This document shows positions 5,944 to 13,191 of a DNA stretch of 40,228 nucleotides, piece after piece. This DNA comes from a virus, in the IMG/VR virus record IMGVR_UViG_3300037193_001849, positions 1 to 40,228 of that record; one strand, written 5' to 3'. The notes below the pieces were generated by a model. The model worked only from the letters and a program-made list of their open reading frames with translations, did not search any database and was not told the origin of the DNA. Numbering within the stretch: position 1 is the first letter of the stretch; each line of letters opens with the position of its first letter. A program made the translations under genes and the position numbers.

Positions 5944-5949
5944 CGAGCC

Positions 5950-6216
5950 ATGCGAGTCGACGGACCGAGAATCCGCCGCCGGCGTGAGCTGAGTGGGCAC
6001 GGCCTTCGCGCCTTCGCGGACTCCGTCGGTATCTCGGCCAGCTACCTGTCCCGGATCGAACGTGGCCAGCGCGCCCCGCAGCCCGAGGTCCTGGCAGCCA
6101 TAGCTGGCCGCCTGCAGTGCCCCATCGAAGAGCTCGAGCAAAGGAGCCGACATGAGCGAGGCGGACACGAACTCGCCCTACATGACGACGAAGGAACTCG
6201 CGGCCCTCGTCCGTAA
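5950..6216 (+). CDS. XRE-family HTH protein, Cro-like position (88 aa)
   Basis: The HTH occupies most of the protein, with LRAFADSVGISASYLSRIER as a typical Cro/CI helix pair and QPEVLAAIAGRLQCPIEEL after it. It diverges from the 150-aa repressor and is first in the rightward early direction, so a Cro or early-switch role is likely. The ATG at 5950 lacks a ribosome binding site and coincides with the predicted transcription start. Its last 65 bases also encode the start of the next gene in another frame, and the C-terminal 20 residues there look disordered. Confidence 0.85.
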   Translation: MRVDGPRIRRRRELSGHGLRAFADSVGISASYLSRIERGQRAPQPEVLAAIAGRLQCPIEELEQRSRHERGGHELALHDDEGTRGPRP

Positions 6217-6370
6217 GTCGCCCGCGACCGTTCGCGGTTGGCGGCACCGCGGCGTTGGGCCGCGCGGGACGAAGCTCGGCAAGGACGTGCTGTACCACCG
6301 CGACACCGTCCGCAAGTGGCTGCTGGCCAAGGAGAACGCGGACGAGATCGGTCAGCGCGCGTCGGTCTGA
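6152..6370 (+). CDS. Excisionase-like MerR-type HTH protein (72 aa)
   Basis: The core MTTKELAALVRKSPATVRGW followed by RHRGVGPRG and YHRDTVRKWL is the pattern of small HTH_17/MerR-type DNA-binding proteins that include phage excisionases. The ATG at 6152 has AAAGGAG six bases upstream, so it is translated despite overlapping the preceding gene by 65 bases. With an integrase in the same module, directionality factor is the best guess, though such proteins also act as plain transcription factors. Confidence 0.8.
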   Translation: MSEADTNSPYMTTKELAALVRKSPATVRGWRHRGVGPRGTKLGKDVLYHRDTVRKWLLAKENADEIGQRASV

Positions 6371-6383
6371 CCCAACGAACAAC

Positions 6384-6395
6384 GGGGCCGGCCCC
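6384..6395. repeat. 12-bp perfect palindrome in early leader
   Basis: GGGGCCGGCCCC lies between the excisionase-like gene and the 386-aa gene. It could be an RNA hairpin or a protein site; nothing decides. Confidence 0.3.
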
Positions 6396-6455
6396 GGCCT
6401 CACCCGGAGCACGACCCCTCGGCACACCTCAACCAATCACCGAATCGAGGTCACC

Positions 6456-7616
6456 GTGACCGCATCATCCCATCTTCCGTTCTGGCACCCGGCGGACGGC
6501 CCCATGCCGAGCCCGGTACCGCTGCAGGACGTCCCCGCGCTACAGGCCTCCGTGTCCGCGCCGCCGGTAACGGCGCGACCGGAGCCGGTGTGGCCGATGT
6601 GCGCCGTCTGCGGCAACCGGCGCCACCCCCTGGCCCCCCGTAACCCCCAGGAGCGTTACCCCTCTGGTGCGCAGGTCCTCTTCTGCAAGGACGGCTGCCA
6701 GGTCGGCCCGGTGACGGCCGCGGCCGGTGTGATCGCCGCGGCGATGGACCACGGCTGCGTCACCCCGGCCGAGATCGCCCAGGCCGAGCAGGACGCCGGC
6801 CTGCTCTTCGACCCGGCGCAGGCGCAGGACATCGCCGACGCCGCGCGGGACCAGGCGCTCGCCGAGGTCGACGCCGAGCTCCGCCACGCACGCGATGCCA
6901 TCGAGAGCCGGGACTGGTTCCACCAGCGGTGGCTCGCCGTGCAACGGCTCACTCTCGGCCGTCCCGACACCGACCTGATGCTCGTGAGTGAGATCCTCGC
7001 CGCGACCGACCCGACCCGGGCCGCAGGCGCCCCGCTCGCGCTGGCCTGGGACGGCCTGGTGCTCGGCCCGTCCGGTGACACCGAGGGTGAGAACACCCTC
7101 GTCCCCTGCACCACCGAGCACGGCGCGCAGGCCTTCATGGTCCTCGACGACGCCCGGCGCCAGGAGCTCGGCGAGCTCCTGGTCACCGCCACCCACACCG
7201 GCGAGGCCTGCGCCACCCCCGGCTGCGGCATTTCCGCCGAGGACCTCGACGCGTCCGACCCGAGCGTGTGGGGGTGGATCTGCGTCGAGGTCGCCGGCAC
7301 CGAGCAGGGCCCGCGCTGGTGGTGTAACCCGCTGTGCGTGAACGCCGCGATGGCGGCCGCGCGCGCCGAACTCGCGGCCGGCGACCAGCTCGCCGCGATC
7401 GGCCCCGCCCAGCATGCCTCCGCCGTGCCGGCGGTTGTCGAGGACGACGTGGCGCGCTGCCAGCGCTGCGGCTGCACCGAGGACCGCGCCTGCGCGGGCG
7501 GCTGCTACTGGGTGCCCAACCCGCAGCACATCGACCTCTGCTCGGCCTGCGCCGAGCCGGAGGAGCTCGCCTACGCCGCGGTCCGGCCCCAGGGCGGTCA
7601 GGGGGCGACGTCGTGA
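6456..7616 (+). CDS. Early zinc-finger-like protein (386 aa)
   Basis: The GTG at 6456 has GAGG five bases upstream. Near the N-terminus is a Cys cluster (MCAVCGNRRHP with FCKDGC about 25 residues on); the middle is helical; the C-terminus carries CQRCGCTEDRACAGGCYWV and LCSAC. The latter pattern, C-x-x-C-G-C-T-x5-C-x-G-G-C-x-W, recurs in actinophage early proteins and probably folds around zinc. A second Cys set lies near residues 250-260. Function is unknown; binding nucleic acid or a host protein is possible. It heads a run of genes linked by stop/start overlaps. Confidence 0.8.
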   Translation: MTASSHLPFWHPADGPMPSPVPLQDVPALQASVSAPPVTARPEPVWPMCAVCGNRRHPLAPRNPQERYPSGAQVLFCKDGCQVGPVTAAAGVIAAAMDHGCVTPAEIAQAEQDAGLLFDPAQAQDIADAARDQALAEVDAELRHARDAIESRDWFHQRWLAVQRLTLGRPDTDLMLVSEILAATDPTRAAGAPLALAWDGLVLGPSGDTEGENTLVPCTTEHGAQAFMVLDDARRQELGELLVTATHTGEACATPGCGISAEDLDASDPSVWGWICVEVAGTEQGPRWWCNPLCVNAAMAAARAELAAGDQLAAIGPAQHASAVPAVVEDDVARCQRCGCTEDRACAGGCYWVPNPQHIDLCSACAEPEELAYAAVRPQGGQGATS

Positions 7617-7720
7617 TCGTGCTGATCCTCGGAGTGCTGGCCGGGTGGGCGCTGTTCCTGCTCGCGGCCTATCTCCTCGACGACCAGGCCCACGGCCGCC
7701 GGATCGGCGGTGTCCGATGA
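7613..7720 (+). CDS. Tiny membrane peptide (35 aa)
   Basis: It starts with GTG overlapping the previous stop (GTGA) and ends overlapping the ATG of the next gene. Residues 2-22 (VLILGVLAGWALFLLAAYLL is the core) form one membrane helix, followed by a charged tail. Its size and tight overlap on both sides support it as a real coupled gene. It could be an envelope-targeted early peptide. Confidence 0.65.
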   Translation: MIVLILGVLAGWALFLLAAYLLDDQAHGRRIGGVR

Positions 7721-8337
7721 CGACCGCGACGAGCACCTATGTGGGCTGGGATCTGCTGCAGCACTTCGACGGATGCGCGCGGCCCGAGTGGACGGTCGAC
7801 GTCCGTACCGAGGACGACGTGTTCCGGGCCCGCGAGGGCGGCGGGAAACACGAGTGCGCCAACGAGGAGTGCGAGCACCGCGGCGACCGCTTCCGGCAGA
7901 CCACGGTGCGGATCGTGTGCTTCTCCTGTACCCGGGCGCACACCCTCGCCAGCGAGGACTGTCTGTCGGTCGGCTCAGCTAAGACCCTCACGAAGGGCTA
8001 CGGGCAGCCGCCGCGCCGTATGGCGGGCCTGCTGCTGTGGCCGGGGGAGCCGTTCCTGTCCTTCGGCCGTCTGGCGACGGATGAGCCGTGGGACTACATC
8101 ATCACCCGGCCCGGCGTCACCCGGGTTACCGAGACGGACGTCGTCGGCTCCATCGGCCAGGGGCGCGGCAAGCGCGGCGGCGTGTGCTGGTCGGTGGCCG
8201 CGGTCCGTAGTGACGACGGCCCGTACGGCATCCGCCCCCTGCGGTTCGCGCACGCCGAGACGTCCCTGCGGACGGTGGCCGCCGCCGCGAAGTGGGCCGC
8301 CGCCCAGCTCGCCGAGGCGGGCGGTGGTGTGAAGTGA
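7717..8337 (+). CDS. Early hypothetical protein with Cys-rich segment (206 aa)
   Basis: The ATG at 7717 overlaps the membrane-peptide stop. It contains KHECANEECEHRGDRF and VCFSCTRAH, four cysteines with histidines that could form a zinc site at about residues 46-75. The rest is a mixed alpha/beta sequence ending in an Ala-rich helix. Unrecognised; part of the coupled early operon. Confidence 0.75.
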   Translation: MTTATSTYVGWDLLQHFDGCARPEWTVDVRTEDDVFRAREGGGKHECANEECEHRGDRFRQTTVRIVCFSCTRAHTLASEDCLSVGSAKTLTKGYGQPPRRMAGLLLWPGEPFLSFGRLATDEPWDYIITRPGVTRVTETDVVGSIGQGRGKRGGVCWSVAAVRSDDGPYGIRPLRFAHAETSLRTVAAAAKWAAAQLAEAGGGVK

Positions 8338-8846
8338 GTGCCATCGAGGGCGCCTCCTGTGCGGCGGGCGTGGCCGGGAAGGACACCCGCGGCGGCAGCC
8401 AGCCGCCGGCGGGCGACGTTCACCCGGCTCCTGTCTTCCCGCACCTGCTGTACGGCGACGCTGTCCACGCGGTGCTCGCCGAGGCGGGCCTGACGCCGGA
8501 CGTGCTGGAGGCCGGCCTGCGCGTCGAGGACCCGAAGCGAGGCCGGGAGCTTTTCCTCACTGTGTCCTGGCTGCCGGGCCACCCGGACGTGCACGAGCCG
8601 GAAGGGCTGGACCTGATCTGGTCCCACCTGACCGGGTGGGCGGCTCGCGTAGGCCTCGACGCCATGCCCCTGGTCGTCAGCGCGTTCGCCGCTCCGGGCA
8701 CCCTCGCCGACGCGGTGCTGCACCTGGCCACAGCGGGCCTGGACAGCACGTGGCGACCGGCAGACCCGCTCGCGGAGTGGGACGGCGCCCGCGCCCTCGA
8801 CCTCGCTCTGCAGGAAGCGGCTGAGCGGGGGGAGATCGCGTGGTGA
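8334..8846 (+). CDS. Early hypothetical protein (170 aa)
   Basis: The GTG at 8334 overlaps the previous stop. After a 38-residue low-complexity start, the protein has a regular alpha/beta pattern (YGDAVHAVLAEAGLTPDVLE, LFLTVSWLPGHPDV, DLIWSHLTGWAARVG), suggesting a compact soluble domain. The true start might be further in. No family recognised. Confidence 0.7.
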   Translation: MSAIEGASCAAGVAGKDTRGGSQPPAGDVHPAPVFPHLLYGDAVHAVLAEAGLTPDVLEAGLRVEDPKRGRELFLTVSWLPGHPDVHEPEGLDLIWSHLTGWAARVGLDAMPLVVSAFAAPGTLADAVLHLATAGLDSTWRPADPLAEWDGARALDLALQEAAERGEIAW

Positions 8847-9046
8847 CGCGGCCTGCGCTGGAGCTGTGCCCGGGCGACCAGGTCCGCCAGCCCTCCGGGG
8901 CGTGGCTGACCGTGGCCGCCCGGCCTCGGCCCAACCCCCGCGGCCCTCACATCACCTGGCCCTACCTCGGCGGCAGCACCGGCACCGCCGACTGGCTGGA
9001 CTGCGTGCCCTGCCGTCCCGCCCACGATCGCAAGGGAGCCTCATGA
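8843..9046 (+). CDS. Small hypothetical protein (67 aa)
   Basis: The GTG at 8843 gives a GTGA overlap; a second GTG at 8840 is in frame and would add one residue, and a GGGGGGAGA run lies upstream. The product has a beta-rich pattern (PGDQVRQPSGAWLTVAAR) like a small SH3-type barrel and one CVPC pair near the end. Unrecognised. Confidence 0.65.
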   Translation: MTRPALELCPGDQVRQPSGAWLTVAARPRPNPRGPHITWPYLGGSTGTADWLDCVPCRPAHDRKGAS

Positions 9047-9471
9047 GCATCGTCGAGACCGTGATGTCGATCTTCGCTGGCAGACCCCGCCCCGATGGCC
9101 TGCCCCCTGTCAGTCCGGAGACCATTACACGGGCTGAAGCCACCGCGTCCGAGGCGAGTCAAGCGGCGGCCGCCGTGGCCGCCCTCGGCCCGGCCCGGCC
9201 CGTGCCGACACCGGCCCTGCTCGCCAAGCCTCGCGTTCCCACGGCCCCGGCAGTGCGGGAGGAGGAGAGCCCGGCGGTGGCCGCGCTGCGCCTGGAGGTG
9301 CAGCAGCTGCGGCTGATCAAAACTCCGGATAACCAGCGTGCCCTCGCGGACCGGGTGTGCGAGCTGCAGGAAGCGAACGATGCCCTGAGCCGCGAGCTTC
9401 AGGACGCGGCCTTGCAGAACGAGCGCCTGGCCAACGAGCTGGTGGCTGCGCACGAGGCGGCGCGCAAGTGA
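9043..9471 (+). CDS. Coiled-coil early protein (142 aa)
   Basis: It starts by ATGA overlap. Residues 1-80 are Ala/Pro-rich and probably unstructured. Residues about 85-140 form a long heptad-like helix (RLEVQQLRLI, ELQEANDALSRELQDAALQN), so it probably oligomerises. Its start MSIVETVMSIFAGR may be an amphipathic helix. Function unknown. Confidence 0.7.
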   Translation: MSIVETVMSIFAGRPRPDGLPPVSPETITRAEATASEASQAAAAVAALGPARPVPTPALLAKPRVPTAPAVREEESPAVAALRLEVQQLRLIKTPDNQRALADRVCELQEANDALSRELQDAALQNERLANELVAAHEAARK

Positions 9472-9677
9472 GCCGCCGTCTGGGGCTGGTCGCGGACGCC
9501 ACTGTCGAGGTCCTCGCCGACCGGCTCGCCCGCGAGTTCCCCGGCCTGCCCCAGGACGACGTACGGCGCATCGCCATGGCCCAGGTCGAGCAGCTGCGCG
9601 CCGCCGGGTGGCGGATCACCGCCCCCGTGACCGCCCTGACCCACACCGGCCAGCCCAGCACAGGAGGCACCACGTGA
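9468..9677 (+). CDS. Small hypothetical protein (69 aa)
   Basis: GTGA overlap with the coiled-coil gene and with the next gene. Two helices (TVEVLADRLAREFPGLPQDD, VRRIAMAQVEQLRAAGW) are followed by a short polar tail. The helix pair resembles a small three-helix domain, but no family is recognised. Confidence 0.65.
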   Translation: MSRRLGLVADATVEVLADRLAREFPGLPQDDVRRIAMAQVEQLRAAGWRITAPVTALTHTGQPSTGGTT

Positions 9678-9946
9678 CGCTCACCGACGCCAGCACACAC
9701 ATCGCCGTCGTCCTGATGGGCCTCGCCAGTGGCGTCGCTGTGATCGCGGCTCTCGTCGCCACCCGCGGCCGCCGCTACCCGGCGGTCCCGTACGCCACGT
9801 TCCACCCCGGCGGCTCGCGCGTGCTGCTCACCGACTGCGAGGGCCGGTGCAGCGGGGCCACCGCGCACGAGACCGACGGCGCCGGCACCGCGACCTGCGT
9901 CACCTGCGGCACCCCCCGCACCGGCCTCGCGCCGGACGAGGCCTGA
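9674..9946 (+). CDS. Membrane-anchored Cys-knuckle protein (90 aa)
   Basis: The GTG at 9674 overlaps the preceding stop. Residues about 8-30 (HIAVVLMGLASGVAVIAAL) form one membrane segment, followed by basic residues. The soluble part contains CEGRC and CVTC, a possible zinc ribbon at the membrane face. It ends this run of overlapping genes; a large hairpin follows at 9963. Confidence 0.7.
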   Translation: MTLTDASTHIAVVLMGLASGVAVIAALVATRGRRYPAVPYATFHPGGSRVLLTDCEGRCSGATAHETDGAGTATCVTCGTPRTGLAPDEA

Positions 9947-9962
9947 CCGCCTCCCACGATCC

Positions 9963-10007
9963 GCCGGTCGGGCGGGACGTGACCACGACCCGTGCCGCCC
10001 GACCGGC
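9963..10007. terminator. Hairpin inside the early region
   Basis: A perfect 13-bp stem (9963-9975 with 9995-10007) and a 19-nt loop lie in the 89-base gap between the genes ending at 9946 and starting at 10036. It could attenuate read-through and so split the early region into two units. Confidence 0.6.
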
Positions 10008-10035
10008 CACTAACCACCTGAAAGCGAGACGAACT

Positions 10036-10677
10036 GTGCGTCGTCCCATCGTGCGTCGTACCGACCCACGCCTGCAGATCATCCGCGAGGCCATCGAGGG
10101 CCTCACCCCCGGCGCCACGCCCGCCTTCCTCAAGGCCGAGATCACCGAGACGTTCCCGCTGGCCCCCGACCGGGCGGGGAAGACCTGGAGCGGCGATCCG
10201 GCCGACATCGCGCAGACCGTTTTCACCGCCCTGTACGGCCGCCCCCGCACCGAGGCCGACCCGTCCCCGCTCGCCAAGTCCGACGCGGCCAAGGCCCGCC
10301 GCGACGTCGGCGCCATGGTCGACGTCCTCACCCACGCCGACCACCAGCTCACCCACGCCCCCTGGTACCCGGTCCGCCCGGGTGACCTGGTCCACGTCCA
10401 CTACGAGCCGGCCGGCGACATGCCCGCGTTCGGCGAGACATACATCGTCAGCAACGCCGGGGAACCAGGCGAGACGCCCCCGGACCTGCTGAGCATGGTC
10501 CTCCTCGCCCACACCCTGCCCGACTCCACGCCCGAGGACGACGTCAAGGCCATGACCGGCGCGTTCGAGGCCGAGGCCTGCGACGACCCGATCTACACGC
10601 CGTGGTTCGAGGCTGGCCCCCGGCGCCTGACGATCGTCCGGGACGGCCGTGTCGTGCACAACGGGGGTGCCCGGTGA
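10036..10677 (+). CDS. Early hypothetical protein (213 aa)
   Basis: Start choice is uncertain. GTG codons at 9979, 10036 and 10051 are in frame; 9979 lies in the loop of the hairpin at 9963-10007, so 10036 is preferred, but its ribosome binding site is weak. The protein has a basic start (RRPIVRRTDPRLQIIREAIE), a helical middle and a beta-rich part (YPVRPGDLVHVHYEPAGDMP, FGETYIVSN). No family recognised. Confidence 0.7.
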   Translation: MRRPIVRRTDPRLQIIREAIEGLTPGATPAFLKAEITETFPLAPDRAGKTWSGDPADIAQTVFTALYGRPRTEADPSPLAKSDAAKARRDVGAMVDVLTHADHQLTHAPWYPVRPGDLVHVHYEPAGDMPAFGETYIVSNAGEPGETPPDLLSMVLLAHTLPDSTPEDDVKAMTGAFEAEACDDPIYTPWFEAGPRRLTIVRDGRVVHNGGAR

Positions 10678-11525
10678 CCGAGCCCACCACGACCACCACG
10701 CCCGTGGTGCCTGTGCCGTCGCAGGAGGAGATCGACGCCGCGCTGCGCACCTTGATGCGCGCGTGGGCGCCGAGCATCCCGCTGCCAGGCGACCCCGAGC
10801 CCGAGGACGACGAGGACGACTACTACGACCCGTACGACGGCTGCGGCTGTGCCGGCGAGGACGAGGACGGCGAGCGGCGCGGCTGCAACTGCGGGCCTGG
10901 CTGCTGCTGCGAGTCGTGTGAGTACTTCGACTACGCCCGCTACAAGCGGTGCTGGGCCCGCCCGGACGGCAACGCCTGCGCCGGGACGCCGACGCTGCGG
11001 GTCGTCGCGTTCCAGATGCAGACCACGCACGTCACCGAACGGGTTGCGGACGGCGCCTCCTGCCCGCACGCCGAGGGTGAGCCCCACCAGTGCACCGAGC
11101 ACACCGTCTGGCACCGGGCCGGGCGCAAAGAGCAGGAGTGCTGGTTCCAGCCCGCGTGCAGCGTCGCCCACGCCCAGGCGCTCATCGCCCAGAACGACAG
11201 CGGCCTGGAGTACCGGATCGAGCGGTGGTCCTACACCCCGCACGACACCGAACTGCCCCACCCTCTGCCCGCCCTCCGTGAGCGGACCCAGGCCGCCCAC
11301 TCCGCGATGAAGTGGGTCCTCGACTCCCTCGGCAGCCCCGGCTGCCTCGACGTGTGGATGGCGGGCCTGCGCGAGCACCTCGCCTGCGCGGCCTGGAACG
11401 CCGCCCGCCCGCTCGACCGGCCTGGCGAGGACGACCAGGTCGACGATGAGCCGGCCACGCCGCCGCAGGAGGAGCCCGCCGACCCGTGGGGCGAGGACGA
11501 CGAGGTATCGGGCGGTGACCGGTGA
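10674..11525 (+). CDS. Cys-rich early protein (283 aa)
   Basis: GTGA overlap at the start. An acidic stretch (EPEDDEDDYYDPYDG) leads into a dense cysteine cluster (CGCAGEDEDGERRGCNCGPG and CCCESCEYF), and further Cys/His residues follow to about residue 170 (CPHAEGEPHQCTEH). It is the most cysteine-dense protein in the window and probably binds more than one zinc ion. The C-terminus is acidic and Pro-rich. Function unknown. Confidence 0.75.
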   Translation: MTEPTTTTTPVVPVPSQEEIDAALRTLMRAWAPSIPLPGDPEPEDDEDDYYDPYDGCGCAGEDEDGERRGCNCGPGCCCESCEYFDYARYKRCWARPDGNACAGTPTLRVVAFQMQTTHVTERVADGASCPHAEGEPHQCTEHTVWHRAGRKEQECWFQPACSVAHAQALIAQNDSGLEYRIERWSYTPHDTELPHPLPALRERTQAAHSAMKWVLDSLGSPGCLDVWMAGLREHLACAAWNAARPLDRPGEDDQVDDEPATPPQEEPADPWGEDDEVSGGDR

Positions 11526-11740
11526 GCGCCGTCGACCAGCCCGCCGAGAACGAGCCGCCGCGCCGGTCCCCGGACGCCGGGGACACCTCTGCCTGTGGCT
11601 GCGGCGGCGCCTGGCACGAGGCGCAGGACCACTGCGTCAGCTGGCCCTGCGCCGGCTGCGACCGGCTGTGCCCGGCTGAGCCGGGCGTGCCCGTCGACGA
11701 GGACGAGCCGGACATCGAGAGCTGGGGGAAGACCCCATGA
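11522..11740 (+). CDS. Small Cys-rich acidic protein (72 aa)
   Basis: It overlaps the genes on both sides by four bases. The middle has ACGCGGAWHEAQDHC and CAGCDRLCP, seven cysteines within 31 residues with histidines, and the C-terminus is acidic. It resembles a detached zinc-knuckle module like those in its neighbours. Confidence 0.7.
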   Translation: MSAVDQPAENEPPRRSPDAGDTSACGCGGAWHEAQDHCVSWPCAGCDRLCPAEPGVPVDEDEPDIESWGKTP

Positions 11741-12249
11741 CCGAACAGGAGCGGCATGCCGAGGCGCACCGGCTGAAGACTGAGTGCCGGTACAGCGAGC
11801 GGCGGATCTCGGCCGAGCTGGGCATCACCCGGTACGCCGTGAAGCAGCTGCTCGCGCGGCCGCTGCCTCAGCCAGTGGCCGACCAGAAACCACCGGTGGC
11901 CGAGCCCGTGGCCGAAGTGGCCGACCAGGAGCGGCCGGTGGCCGACCAACGGCCGTCCGTGGCTGAGGGCGTGGTCGTGGCGGCCGCGCCGGTCGGCCAC
12001 GTGGCCGGGGTGGCGCGGTTCCCACTTCCGGGGGCGCGGAGTCCGTGGCTGCGGATCGACCTGTCCCGCCGCCGGGGCCTGCTGCGCGACCTGGTGGCGC
12101 TGGCGCGTGTCGGCCTGCAGATCCCGCACGTGGTCGAGGACGTCATCCGCGCCTTCGCCGCCGCCTACCACCAGGCCGTAGCCACTGGGCAGTTGGCGCC
12201 GGGCCAGGCCTACGACATGCAGATCCGCGTGCGGCCCTGCCGCCACTGA
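11737..12249 (+). CDS. HTH protein with VADQ/VAE repeat linker (170 aa)
   Basis: The N-terminus (residues 5-40) has a resolvase-like HTH, RYSERRISAELGITRYAVKQ. Residues 46-78 are a degenerate repeat built on VADQ-x-x-PVAE. The C-terminal part (about 95-165) is helical (GLLRDLVALARVGLQIPHVV). The layout of DNA-binding head, flexible linker and helical body suits a small regulator or replication accessory protein. It starts by ATGA overlap. Confidence 0.7.
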   Translation: MTEQERHAEAHRLKTECRYSERRISAELGITRYAVKQLLARPLPQPVADQKPPVAEPVAEVADQERPVADQRPSVAEGVVVAAAPVGHVAGVARFPLPGARSPWLRIDLSRRRGLLRDLVALARVGLQIPHVVEDVIRAFAAAYHQAVATGQLAPGQAYDMQIRVRPCRH

Positions 12250-12253
12250 GACC

Positions 12254-12291
12254 GGCCGTCCGCCCCGTAGTTGGAGGCGGGGCGGGCGGCC
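12254..12291. terminator. Hairpin inside the early region
   Basis: A 14-bp stem (12254-12267 with 12278-12291, one G-T) and a 10-nt loop lie just after the HTH gene stop at 12249. Confidence 0.65.
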
Positions 12292-12321
12292 ACTGGCCGA
12301 CCACTGGCTGAGGAGGGACCC

Positions 12322-12510
12322 ATGGCGAAACACGACCTGGCCGCCGCGGCTGTCCGGCGGCGTAATCGCCGTCAGCCGTGCGACGTCCCGTCCCTCCCGC
12401 ACAGCCTCAACAGCCGCTTGTACCCGTGCGGCTGGCGCTGCGACCGGCACAGCCCTTGGGGCATGGCCGGCCACGACAGCCCCACCCCACCCGCGAAGGA
12501 GACACCTTGA
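12322..12510 (+). CDS. Small basic hypothetical protein (62 aa)
   Basis: The ATG at 12322 has GAGGAGGG about five bases upstream. An Arg-rich patch (RRRNRRQPCD) is followed by YPCGWRCDRHSPWG, a Cys/His arrangement that recurs in small actinophage proteins and may bind zinc. The stop overlaps the TTG of the next gene (TTGA). Confidence 0.65.
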   Translation: MAKHDLAAAAVRRRNRRQPCDVPSLPHSLNSRLYPCGWRCDRHSPWGMAGHDSPTPPAKETP

Positions 12511-12926
12511 CCACCACGAGAACCACTCCGGCCTCGGCGGCCGCCGCGATGCGGGCGATGGCCCCGGCCACCGACAGCACGGCCGCCCGGCCCGCGGCGC
12601 TGTTCGACCGGACGCGATGGGAGCAGGCCCTGATGTCGTCCGGGCTGCACCCGTTCGTCCGGCTGACCGGCCTGACCATCGCCCACTACGCCCCCGGGGG
12701 AGTGCTCGGCGCCGGCGGTATCCAGAACCCCGGCGGCCTGACCGGGCGTACCGGGATGCCCCAGCAGCGGGTACGGCAGTGCCTGCGCGACCTGGAGAAG
12801 GCCGGCCTCATCTCCCGGCCGCCCATCCAGGACTGGGAGCAGCGCGGCGTGCCGAGGCCGATCACGCTGACGATGCCTCCGGCCAACCCCCGTACGGAGC
12901 CACCCCATAGCGGGGAGCGCCCATGA
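12507..12926 (+). CDS. Winged-helix-like early protein (139 aa)
   Basis: The TTG at 12507 overlaps the previous stop and has AAGGAG upstream. After an Ala-rich start, residues about 45-115 (PFVRLTGLTIAHYA, MPQQRVRQCLRDLEKAGLIS) have the pattern of a winged-helix domain in which the second helix recognises DNA. It lies two genes before the replication-initiator-like protein, so a helper role in replication is possible. Confidence 0.7.
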   Translation: MTTTRTTPASAAAAMRAMAPATDSTAARPAALFDRTRWEQALMSSGLHPFVRLTGLTIAHYAPGGVLGAGGIQNPGGLTGRTGMPQQRVRQCLRDLEKAGLISRPPIQDWEQRGVPRPITLTMPPANPRTEPPHSGERP

Positions 12927-13162
12927 GCGAGCCCCTGTCACCGGGCCAGATGGCGTTACTGCCCGACGACCCACCGGCGTACGGGGGCCCGGCCGCCGTG
13001 CCCGTGACCCCGATCCGTACGTCCGGCCGCACCGAGTACTCGGTGCTCTGCGAGTCCGGCTGCGGCCAGTACCACCGCCACACCGGCCCCGGCGTACGCA
13101 CCGCGCCGTGCGGCACCACCTACACCGTGCCCCACCCCGACTCGGAGGAGTCCCCGACTTGA
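12923..13162 (+). CDS. Small hypothetical protein with a TTA codon (79 aa)
   Basis: ATGA overlap at the start. The sequence has SVLCESGCGQYHRHTG and a later Cys (TAPCGTTY), a possible zinc site. Codon 12 (12956-12958) is TTA, the rarest leucine codon in Streptomyces, read by the bldA tRNA, which becomes abundant late in development. I noticed no other in-frame TTA in the window, though I checked only by eye. Confidence 0.7.
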   Translation: MSEPLSPGQMALLPDDPPAYGGPAAVPVTPIRTSGRTEYSVLCESGCGQYHRHTGPGVRTAPCGTTYTVPHPDSEESPT

Positions 13163-13188
13163 CCTCGTACTGCCCGGACGGCGTCTGA
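13159..13188 (+). CDS. Possible nine-codon leader peptide
   Basis: A TTG at 13159 overlaps the stop of the 79-aa gene and opens a frame of nine codons (LTSYCPDGV), ending three bases before the ATG of the 468-aa gene. Chance is a fair alternative. If translated it would carry ribosomes to the initiator gene, which lacks a good ribosome binding site. Confidence 0.25.
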   Translation: MTSYCPDGV

Positions 13189-13191
13189 CCG

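Larger units (their letters stand above)
5773..5949. promoter_or_regulatory. Divergent promoter/operator region of the genetic switch
   Basis: These 177 bases separate the two divergent XRE genes. CAAC occurs at 5801, 5811 and 5821, exactly one helical turn apart. Inverse GTTG occurs at 5909, 5914, 5922 and 5932. Such clustered half-sites suggest repressor binding from both sides. A plus-strand promoter is listed separately; I could not settle the minus-strand one. Confidence 0.6.
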
